DNA of 64,000 bases from an uncultured Thermoanaerobaculia bacterium (GTDB lineage: Bacteria > Acidobacteriota > Thermoanaerobaculia > Multivoradales > Multivoraceae). Shown here piece after piece: positions 53,534 through 64,000 of the stretch. The DNA lies in assembly GCA_951813015.1 (NCBI GenBank), contig CATOTG010000002.1:186001-250000 (forward strand). The letters run 5' to 3'. Position 1 is the stretch's first letter. Every line of letters starts with the position of its first letter. A program made the position numbers and the translations under genes. The notes under the pieces were generated by a model, which made no database searches, was not told the DNA's origin, and was given only the letters and a program-made list of their open reading frames with translations.

Positions 53534-53723
53534 TCAGGGGACCGGCTCGACCCCTTAGGTCCGCACGGATCTTTCGCGCCAGGATCCTGTCGTTCTCGGT
53601 ATGCCGTGGAATCGCGCTACGGCGGTTGTCAGCGCGATTCCGCCACCAGGAATGGCGGCGCCCCTCGCGCACCAGTTCGCAGCCCCGTTTCCGAAGGTGC
53701 CGAAGAAGGGCCCTGCGCTTCAT
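53484..53723 (-). CDS. hicA: HicA-family mRNA interferase toxin (module 2)
   Basis: 79 residues. MKRRALLRHLRKRGCELVREG, the catalytic-His region RRHSWWRNRA, and PRHTENDRILARKIRADL are typical of HicA (dsRNA-binding-like fold that cleaves mRNA). The usual end would be near residue 58; the extra 21 residues (RAGPLISCCSCTCTVARRNSR) run antisense into module 1 and suggest loss of the original stop. ATG 53723 overlaps the hicB stop by four bases. Confidence 0.75.
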   Translation of the reverse strand: MKRRALLRHLRKRGCELVREGRRHSWWRNRADNRRSAIPRHTENDRILARKIRADLRGRAGPLISCCSCTCTVARRNSR

Positions 53724-53932
53724 GCGACAACGACCTTCTCCTCCGTATAGCCCTCACCCGCCGCGGCCACGGCAGCCTGCCGATTGAACTCCAGCGCCTC
53801 GCTCAGCGTGATGCTCAACGTCTCCAACAACTCGCGGCGGCTTCGTTCCTGGCAGTTCACGCCAGGCACTTCCTCGATCCAGCCGATCCACCAGTCGCCG
53901 ACACGTTTGACGATCGCGGTGTACTCCTGCAT
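53720..53932 (-). CDS. hicB: HicB-family antitoxin (module 2)
   Basis: 70 residues: MQEYTAIVKRVGDWWIGWIEEVPGVNCQERSR followed by ELLETLSITLSEALEFN, a compact HicB antitoxin. GGAGG is correctly spaced before ATG 53932, which is preferred to the longer in-frame start at 53971. It lies directly before its hicA partner with a four-base overlap. It points toward module 1, so the two modules are tail to tail. Confidence 0.8.
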   Translation of the reverse strand: MQEYTAIVKRVGDWWIGWIEEVPGVNCQERSRRELLETLSITLSEALEFNRQAAVAAAGEGYTEEKVVVA

Positions 53933-54372
53933 CTTCCTCCGGCTCCTTCTCCAGAACGCCCTGACCGGCACCCTGGCGAGGCTTCAAACGGCGGGACGCC
54001 TACGGGCAGGTCGCGGACGCGCGCCCCTTCGTCGCACGCATTGTACTCGGACGCCCGTCCAACGAGCCGCGGGAAGGGCCCGGCCTGGACCGCCAACCGC
54101 CAGAGCCGTTCCAAAGTCGGGAACTCCGATGTCCGAGGTGCGGAAACCGCTCCTGGGTGGGAAGATCGGTGCTGGCACGACTCTATACTCTCGACAACAC
54201 GGGTACCCTGCCCACACGCGGCGCGAAGCGTCGGACTTTGGAATGGTCCTGCCGCCAACCGCCCAAAGACCCTGCCAGGCCCTTGAGGGGACGATAGTCT
54301 GTCGGTCGGGACCGAGCTGCCCCGCCGCCCCCAATGGCCGGACCAGCCCCCAGCTCAAGGAGGAACACTGCC
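53933..54372. other. Divergent intergenic region with a full 151-bp element
   Basis: 440 bases between hicB (minus) and the M16 protease gene (plus). It contains copy B of the 151-bp element; within it TATACT (54185-54190) could serve as a -10 box for the protease. No gene recognised. Confidence 0.5.
54101..54251 (+). mobile_element. 151-bp MITE-like element, copy B
   Basis: Begins CAGAGCCGTTCCAAAGTCG and ends GGACTTTGGAATGGTCCTG. The termini are inverted repeats matching at 15 of 19 positions. Same length as the copy at 31829-31979, in opposite orientation. No coding capacity, so a non-autonomous element is the simplest reading. Confidence 0.6.
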
Positions 54373-57156
54373 GTGAATCGACTGCTTAAGGCCACCATAA
54401 CCATCTTTCTTCTGATCTTCGCCGCCGCCTGCGAAGGGCCGGCCGGCGGCCCGTCGTCCGACCCTTCCGCCGGGACCGCCGACATCGTCGACATCCCGTA
54501 CACGAAGTACGTCCTCGACAACGGACTGCGCCTCATCGTCCACGAGGATCACAAGGCGCCGATCGTCGCGGTCAACGTCTGGTACGACGTCGGCGCCGGC
54601 GACGAGAAGCCCGGCAAGACCGGCTTCGCGCATCTGTTCGAGCACCTGATGTTCAACGGCAGCGAGCACTTCAACGACGACTACTTCAAGCCCTTCGACC
54701 GCGTCGGCGCGACCGGCATGAACGGGACGACGAACCAGGACCGCACGAACTACTTCCAGGTCGTGCCGACAACCGCGCTCGACATGGCGCTGTGGATGGA
54801 ATCCGACCGGATGGGACACATGCGCGCGGCCGTCGACCAGGCCCGACTGGACGAGCAGCGCGGCGTGGTCCAGAACGAGAAGCGCCAGGGCGAGAACCAG
54901 CCCTACGGCAAGGTCTTCCTGACGATCTTCGAGAACACCTATCCCGACGGCCACCCCTACGACCATTCGACGATCGGCTCGATGGAGGACCTGAACGCGG
55001 CCTCGCTCGCGGACGTGCACGAGTGGTTCGACACCTGGTACGGCGCGGCGAACGCGGTCCTGGTGGTCGCCGGCGATGTCGAGGCCGAGGACGTCAAGGC
55101 ACGGGTCGAGAAGTACTTCGGCCACATCCCCTCCGGGCCGCCTCTGATCAAGACCGACGTCCAGCTCGCGCGCCGCAGCGAACCGAGCCGGATCATCCTC
55201 CAGGACCGGGTTCCGCAGGCCCGGGTCTACAAGGTCTGGAACGTCGCCACGGTGAAGGACGAGTCCGTCGATCACCTCTCCCTGGCCAGCGACGTCCTGA
55301 GCGTAGGCAAGAGCTCCCGCCTCTACCGGCGCATGGTCTACGACGACCAGATCGCGACCGACGTCGGGGCGTTCGTTTTGGCCCGCGAGTTCGGCAGCAT
55401 GTTCCTCGTCTTCGCCACCGCCCAGCCGGGACAGGACCTGGCCGAGGTGGAAGCGGTGCTCGAAGAGGAACTCCAGGCCTTCCTCGCCTCGGGGCCGACG
55501 GCGGAAGAACTCGCCCGCGCCCAGGCCAGCCAGCGGGCCAGTTTCATTCGGGGCGTCGAGCGCATCGGCGGCTTCGGCGGCAAGTCCGATGTCCTCGCCG
55601 CCAGCGAGGTCTATCTCGGCAGCCCGGACGGCCACAAACAGCAGCAGGAGAACCTGCTGACCGCAACCGTCTCGGACGTCCACGGCGCGGCACTCGAGTG
55701 GCTGGGCGACGGCGTCCTGACCGTCGAGGTCAGGCCCTACGCCACCTACACCACGACGGACAGCACCCTCGACCGCTCCTCCGGCCCGCCCGAGGTCACC
55801 GAGTTCCCTCAGGCCAGCTTCCCGGCGCGTGAAACCGCTGAACTCGACAACGGCCTCAAGGTGATCCTGGCCCAGCGCGACGCGGTGCCCGTCGTCAACT
55901 TCACCCTGCTGCTCGACGCCGGTTACGCCTCGGACCAGTTCGCCCTCCCCGGCACTGCGCGGATGGCGATGGCGATGCTCGACGAGGGGACGACATCCCG
56001 CGACGCGCTCGAAATCTCGGACACTCTCGACACCCTGGGCGCAACCCTCGGCGCCGGTTCCAACCTGGACGCGTCGAGCGTTTCGATGAGCGCACTCACC
56101 TCGAACCTCGACGAATCGCTCGACCTGTTCGCCGATGTCGTCCTGAATCCCTCCTTCCCCGAGGACGAGTTCGATCGCCTGAAACAGCAGCAGCTCGCCG
56201 GGATTGGCCGAGAGAAGGTCCAGCCGGTGTCCATGGCCCAGCGCGTCCTGCCGCGCATCCTCTACGGCGAGGGCCACGCCTACAGCAATCCCCTGACCGG
56301 ATCGGGGACCGAGCAGTCGGTGAGCGAACTCGGCCTCGACTCGCTGAGCTCTTTCCACGACACCTGGTTCAAGCCGAACAACGCGACGCTCGTCGTCGTC
56401 GGCGACATCGCAATGGGCGACCTGCTGCCGGCGATCGAATCCCGCTTCGCGAGCTGGGAGGCGGGCGACGTGCCGGCCAAGAACCTGGCCGAGGTCCCCG
56501 CGCAGCCCGAGACGGTCGTCTACCTGATCGACCGGCCCGATTCCGCGCAGTCGATCATCTTCGCCGGCCAGGTAGCGCCGCCAAAGGGGGATCCCGCGAA
56601 CCTCCGGATCGAGGCGATGAACGACATGTTGGGCGGCGGCTTCACCTCGCGGATCAACCTGAACCTGCGCGAGGACAAGGGCTGGTCGTACGGCGCCCGG
56701 GCGATCCTTCTCGACGCCGCGGGGCAGCGGCCCTACTACGCCTTCGCGCCGGTCCAGACCGATCGGACCGCCGAGTCGATGGCCGAGATCGACAAGGAGA
56801 TTCGCGGCATCCGCAGCGGCGGCAGCAGGCCGCCGACGGCCGACGAACTGGCCAAGGTGACGGACCAGAACACGCTGACCCTGCCGGGACGGTGGGAAAC
56901 GAACAGCGCGGTGATGGCAAGCCTCATCGAGATGACCCGCTTCAACCTGCCGGACGACTACTGGGACACCTTCGCCGACGCGGTTCGGGGCGTAGGCCTC
57001 TCCGACATAAGCGCCGAGGCGGACCGGGTGCTCCAGCCGGACAACCTGGTCTGGATCGTGGTCGGCGACCGCGTCCGGATCGAGGAGAACATCAGAGCGC
57101 TGGGGCTCGGTGAGATGAGGTTCCTCGACGCGGACGGCAACGCCGTCGAGGGGTAG
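54373..57156 (+). CDS. M16-family zinc protease, lipoprotein
   Basis: 927 residues. GTG 54373 lies nine bases after AAGGAGG and gives a lipoprotein signal (TIFLLIFAAAC, lipobox Cys about residue 17). The first M16 domain has the inverted zinc motif H87-L-F-E90-H91 (GFAHLFEHLMFNGSEHF). Two M16 pairs follow; the second half (from about 485) keeps the fold without the motif, as in pitrilysin-type clam-shell peptidases that digest peptides inside a closed chamber. It is probably anchored to the outer membrane facing the periplasm. A 151-bp element sits in its upstream region. Confidence 0.9.
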   Translation: MNRLLKATITIFLLIFAAACEGPAGGPSSDPSAGTADIVDIPYTKYVLDNGLRLIVHEDHKAPIVAVNVWYDVGAGDEKPGKTGFAHLFEHLMFNGSEHFNDDYFKPFDRVGATGMNGTTNQDRTNYFQVVPTTALDMALWMESDRMGHMRAAVDQARLDEQRGVVQNEKRQGENQPYGKVFLTIFENTYPDGHPYDHSTIGSMEDLNAASLADVHEWFDTWYGAANAVLVVAGDVEAEDVKARVEKYFGHIPSGPPLIKTDVQLARRSEPSRIILQDRVPQARVYKVWNVATVKDESVDHLSLASDVLSVGKSSRLYRRMVYDDQIATDVGAFVLAREFGSMFLVFATAQPGQDLAEVEAVLEEELQAFLASGPTAEELARAQASQRASFIRGVERIGGFGGKSDVLAASEVYLGSPDGHKQQQENLLTATVSDVHGAALEWLGDGVLTVEVRPYATYTTTDSTLDRSSGPPEVTEFPQASFPARETAELDNGLKVILAQRDAVPVVNFTLLLDAGYASDQFALPGTARMAMAMLDEGTTSRDALEISDTLDTLGATLGAGSNLDASSVSMSALTSNLDESLDLFADVVLNPSFPEDEFDRLKQQQLAGIGREKVQPVSMAQRVLPRILYGEGHAYSNPLTGSGTEQSVSELGLDSLSSFHDTWFKPNNATLVVVGDIAMGDLLPAIESRFASWEAGDVPAKNLAEVPAQPETVVYLIDRPDSAQSIIFAGQVAPPKGDPANLRIEAMNDMLGGGFTSRINLNLREDKGWSYGARAILLDAAGQRPYYAFAPVQTDRTAESMAEIDKEIRGIRSGGSRPPTADELAKVTDQNTLTLPGRWETNSAVMASLIEMTRFNLPDDYWDTFADAVRGVGLSDISAEADRVLQPDNLVWIVVGDRVRIEENIRALGLGEMRFLDADGNAVEG

Positions 57157-57298
57157 GAGGTCCAAGGGGCAGCAACGCAGCACCGTGAGTCCAGGCGCCT
57201 TCGCGGCGATCCGAGGCTGCGCCGTTGCCGCGGTGTGGCTCTCTACGCGGTTGCGAACGGGATGGTTCTGGCGCGCGGACTCTTGATCTCCAGGGCGC

Positions 57299-58027
57299 TC
57301 AGTCGGAGTCCGGCCAGCGGAGGGTTCGCCGGGCCCCGGCGAACTCCACAGTCCGGAGATCATCCGAAACAGTCCGCAGCAACGCAAAGCGGGGTGCGTC
57401 CGCGATTTCGACCAGCCCATGCTGCGCCGACGAGGCGAACAGCCGTTCCTGCTCGTCGAGGCGGAGCGAATCGGGATCGAGGGCGTCGCTCTCGCCGTTG
57501 TTCAGGTCGGCGATGACCCCGCCTTCACCGGCGTCGGCGTCCTCTTGCATCTGAACCGCGACGAGCGGCGTCGTCTCGCAATCGAGATAGCACTTGTCCC
57601 ACCAGCCGTCGTTGACGCGGTACTCCACGAACCAGACGCCGAGCGCCGGCTCGTATCCGATGTGCTGAATGAAGAACCGCCGGATGCGGTCGGCCACCGA
57701 ACGGCCCTTCCAGACCCAGCGGCGGTCGGCGTCGACCTCAATCGGCGGATAGTGGAACGACATCAGGGCGTCGTCGAAGGCACGGCCAGCAGCCACTGCG
57801 CGCGCCAGGGGAACCGGGAAGTACGTGCCCCGCTCAAGCCGGTCGAGGCGGCTTGGCAACTCGTCGGCCACGACCGCGATGACAGCAGGATCCGCGGCCG
57901 CCTCCGAATCCGACAGCGCTTCGCGATCGGCCGGCGCCAGCGGATTTCGGAATCGCGCTTCGTGCGACAGGAAGATCGAGATGCCGCGAGGCCAGAGCGG
58001 CTCGCACGCACGCACCAGGTCGTCCAC
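57299..58027 (-). CDS. Hypothetical cytoplasmic protein, faintly DUF1285-like
   Basis: 242 residues without signal peptide or membrane segment. The middle reads HYPPIEVDADRRWVWKGRSVADRIRRFFIQHIGYE, followed by LGVWFVEYRVNDGWW and CETTPLVAVQM. The sequence of a short basic-aromatic strand pair and ligand-like LV-segments recalls DUF1285 proteins, but the match is weak. GTG 58027 begins 30 bases after the frameshifted RND gene and is probably on the same transcript. Confidence 0.5.
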   Translation of the reverse strand: MDDLVRACEPLWPRGISIFLSHEARFRNPLAPADREALSDSEAAADPAVIAVVADELPSRLDRLERGTYFPVPLARAVAAGRAFDDALMSFHYPPIEVDADRRWVWKGRSVADRIRRFFIQHIGYEPALGVWFVEYRVNDGWWDKCYLDCETTPLVAVQMQEDADAGEGGVIADLNNGESDALDPDSLRLDEQERLFASSAQHGLVEIADAPRFALLRTVSDDLRTVEFAGARRTLRWPDSD

Positions 58028-58057
58028 GGCTCCAAGTCGCCTGGGCGCTAACCCGCT

Positions 58058-61327
<3,270 letters not shown>

Positions 61328-61339
61328 TGGGCCACCTCG

Positions 61340-62678
61340 CTAACCGGCGCGGGCTCCGGCGACGCTCGGCCCGCCGTTGGGACGCAGAAACCGCCAACCC
61401 TGGTTGAGCCGAACGCGCAACGGCGCCACGGCGCCGGTCTCCCACGCCGAAACATCCCAGCGACTCCCCTGGGTCAGGAAGTCCGACGCGACGACCGGCG
61501 ACGAGCCATCCACCCGGCGCAGCTTCATCCCTTCGATAGGGGTCGCGAGACGACTGGTCACGACCGTCTCCCCGTCGTTCAAGCCGTTGTCGATGCAGAC
61601 GCTGTCCTCGAAGCGCCACGCAACCTCGACCGGCCGCATTTCGAGCTGCCCCCCGTTGTCCAGCCACAGTCGGTTGCCCTCCTTCAGCCAGTCACGGGGC
61701 ACCTCGAACAGCTCGCGAACGACGGCGCCCTCGATCAGGAGGTCCACGTAGCTGTCCAGAAGAAGGAGTCCTCGCCTCCCGGAAGCGCCTCCGCCGGCCT
61801 CGAGGTCGAGCGGATCTCTGACCTCCACCAGCACCCGCGCCATTCGACCCGCGGTGTCGAGATCGCTGAGAAGTCGGACGACGCGCCCCGGCAAGACATC
61901 GTCCTGCTCCGGATCGAGCCGTACCTGGGCGCGCGAACCCTCAGCGTCTCCGTGAAGGACGGGGACCCGGATCTGATCGAGTTCCTCCGTGCGAACCGCG
62001 GCCTGGACCCAGAACGCATCGGTGCCCGCCAGCGTGACCGTCTGGCTCTGGGGCGTCACCGTCTGTCCGACCTCGATCGCCTCCGAGAGGACGACGGCAT
62101 TGAAGGGGCTTCGCACCACCGTGCGATCCAGGTCGAGCCGCGCCCGCGCGAGGTTGGCGCGAGCGGTCTGGACCGCCGACAACCGCGAGCGGAGCTGAGG
62201 TTCCCGCAGCGCCAGCGACGCCTCCATCTGCTCCGGATCGAGTTCGTCCTGGAACAGCTCCCACTCCCGCTCCGCGACCCGGCCTCGCCCCTGCTCCAGT
62301 TCCAACTGCGCCGCCGACTCGGATACGGCGGCCGTGGCCCGGGCGACCGCGAGCTTGAAGTCCGCGTCCTCGATCGCGAAGATCAGGTCGCCCTCGCGCA
62401 GGATGGTCCCCGGAGAGAGTTCCGGCGCGACGACGGCGATGCGTCCCGCTCACCTGCGGCTGCACGACGACTCGTTGCGCGGGCGTCACCGTGCCCTGCG
62501 CTTCGACATCGATGCGCCTGGGAAGGCGTTGTACGGCGGCCACTTCGACCAGAACGCCCGAGTCGTCAGGCGGCGTCTGCACCGCCTCCGGCCGCAGCCG
62601 GACGATCTGCATCGCGACGGCCACGCCAACCACGAGAATCAGTGCCACGAGGCCTGCTCGAATCATGTTGCCCTTCAC
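61340..62678 (-). pseudogene. RND periplasmic adaptor (membrane-fusion protein), one frameshift
   Basis: Starts at GTG 62678 after GGAGGA: an N-terminal anchor (MIRAGLVALILVVGVAVAMQIV), then VEVAAVQRLPRRIDVEAQGTVTPAQRVVVQPQVSG of the lipoyl/barrel domain. Near 62444 the frame shifts by one, and the sequence continues as IAVVAPELSPGTILREGDLIFAIED, then an alpha-hairpin (RARLDLDRTVVRSPFNAVVL) and a barrel ending at 61340. It would bridge the pump to the outer-membrane factor. Its start overlaps the expected TGA stop of the outer-membrane factor (GTGA), and the pump gene begins 12 bases downstream. Confidence 0.78.
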
Positions 62679-64000
62679 CGTGCTCCTCCCGGGCTGACCG
62701 TCTGCGGAGCCGCCGCCAGTTGCACGGTCAGCCGGTTCAATCGAGGTCCCCGGCGCGAAACCGAGCGCGCGGCACAGTTGCAACCGGCTGGCAAGTTGCT
62801 GGCGTCGCGCGTCGATCAGGGCCTGCTCGAGTCCCTGCTGCGACAACAGCGCGGTCAACACGTTCAGGTAGTCCGTGGCGCCCTCGCGATAGGACTCGCT
62901 GGTCAGGAGCAGCACCCGCCGCGCTTCCCCGAGCCGCTCCTGGAGGTTCGCCACGAGCTCGCGCGTGCTCCGGCCCTCCGCAAGCGCCGTCTGCACCTCG
63001 CCGACGGCGCCCACCACCGACTGCGCGTACGCGTAGAGACTCTCCTCCGCCGCCGCGTATGCCTGGTCAATGCGAGCGCGCCGTCCGCCGGCGCCGTAGA
63101 GAGCCTGCGACGCGCTGCCGCCGATCTGCCGTACCAGGTCATCCAGGACGTCGACGACCTCCAGCGCACGCCCGGTCAAAAGAGCGTTCAGGGACAGCGA
63201 AGGCAACCACTCCTTGACCGCCGCTGCCGCCCGCCGGTCGGCTGCCTCGACCCGGCGGCGGGCCGCCAGCAGATCGGGCCGCCGTTCCAGCAACTCCGCC
63301 GGCAATCCGAGCCCGGGCCGGTCGGCGGCCTCGAGGAGCGACCCAAGTCCCGCCGAAACAGCCGGCGTCTGGCGCTCGCCGCCGCCCAAAAAGCGCCGCG
63401 AGCTGGAACTCCAGGGACTCCAGCCGGCCCCGAGCCAGTTCGATCTGCCCCTGCAGGCTCAGCAACTGCTCGCGCTGGCGGCCAATGTCCTGAGCCGGGC
63501 CCAGGCCTTGGCCGAACCGCAACTGCGTGAGTTCGAGGAACCGCTCCGACGTCCGCTGCTGGCTCTCGAGGAGAGCGATCAACTCCCGCTCCGCCACGAT
63601 CCCGAACCAGACCTCCGCCAGCACTGACGACAGGCTGATGGCCAGCGAACGCAAATCCTGAACGCTTGCCTCGGCATCGAGCAGGGCCGCGACTTCCCGA
63701 TTCCGCAACCGGCCCCAGAGATCGATCTCGAAGCTGGCCGCCAGGCTCGAGTCCCAGGCCGCTCCGGCAAGCAGGAACTGGTTCACGATCCCGGTGCTCG
63801 GGAACGTGAGTTCGTTGCCGGTGAGCGAAGCATCGAGACGCGGCATCAGGTAGGCGCCGCTCTCGCGAGCGCGGGCGTCGGCTGCCTCGACCCGGCTCCA
63901 GGCCGCCTGAAGGTCGAAGCTCTGACCGGCCAGCTGGTCCTGCAACTCCCGCAGGGTCTCGTCGCCCAGGGCGCCGCAGGCGCCGGGCGCCTCCGCAACG
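62675..64000 (-). pseudogene. Outer-membrane factor (TolC/OprM-like), partial, frameshifted
   Basis: The 5' end lies beyond the right edge. The first part has SRVEAADARARESGAYLMPRLDASL and FEIDLWGRLRN; the second has GLPAELLERRPDLLAARRRVEAADRRAAAAVKEWLPSLSL, typical of the duplicated helical repeats of TolC-like channels. They are in different frames, broken at a run of five A (63388-63392, plus strand). A further shift between about 62745 and 62800 is implied, because the natural ending NRLTVQLAAAPQTVSPGGAR and a stop overlapping the adaptor start lie in another frame. Confidence 0.75.

Noticed and set aside
54174..54190. TGGCACG followed by TATAC as a sigma-54 promoter
   Set aside because: The -24 part matches but the -12 part lacks TTGC; it lies inside the 151-bp element and is not conserved in the other copy.
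62675..62800. Natural fusion of the outer-membrane factor with the adaptor, as the two are in one open frame
   Set aside because: Another frame gives a normal C-terminus whose TGA overlaps a GTG start with a good ribosome-binding site; the continuous frame is better explained by a frameshift.

Overview
The window is about 68% GC and densely coded on both strands. It looks like a chromosomal segment of a free-living aerobic heterotroph, most probably an Acidobacteriota. The evidence is a VWFA-related 'Acidobacterial' secreted protein (29941-31587), a zinc metalloprotease of the DUF5117/DUF4953 type, a long 770-residue isocitrate lyase, many secreted proteins with regulatory or adhesive domains, a haloalkane dehalogenase and two molybdenum-hydroxylase loci. 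No rRNA, tRNA, CRISPR array, prophage or intact insertion sequence was recognised. The phylum call is inference from gene content.

Left part (1-17.7 kb): the start of a sorbosone-dehydrogenase-like gene and an EamA transporter, both on the minus strand. They are followed by a striking cluster, 1306-8049, that appears to be a dismantled copper amine oxidase. One secreted protein resembles the oxidase N-terminal domains. Two paralogous secreted proteins carry the catalytic fold with the Y-N-Y and H-x-H...H pattern, fused to Calx-beta repeats and, in the second, to a long glycine tract, a PKD domain and a new C-terminal domain. Then come FabI, an M20 peptidase, the metalloprotease overlapping isocitrate lyase, and a divergent thiamine-diphosphate decarboxylase behind two strong hairpins.

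Middle (17.9-44.7 kb): a four-gene operon for a Tat-exported molybdenum/flavin/Fe-S oxidoreductase with its own cytochrome b membrane subunit; a HEPN/MNT pair; two secreted proteins (a propeller-like one and a 1,074-residue one with repeated carboxypeptidase-regulatory-like folds); a haloalkane dehalogenase; the VWFA protein; a pair of AAA+ genes (AAA-VWA fusion and MoxR) whose start regions share one inverted repeat; a secreted protein sharing the C-terminal domain of the 3943-8049 protein; a UvrD-type helicase preceded by the tail of an OLD-family nuclease (a Gabija-like remnant); and a form II CoxS-CoxL pair with a DUF3187 gene.

Right part (44.9-64 kb): a TonB receptor with a Cys/His/Met-rich exported protein (probable metal, perhaps copper, uptake), an AbgB-like hydrolase overlapping a zinc alcohol dehydrogenase, a gamma-glutamyltransferase interrupted in frame by a duplicated 40-bp repeat, two convergent hicBA modules (one eroded), an M16 lipoprotein protease, and a tripartite RND efflux operon in which all three genes carry frameshifts. 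Intergenic regions hold a 151-bp element with inverted termini (two full copies, one fragment) and several direct repeats.
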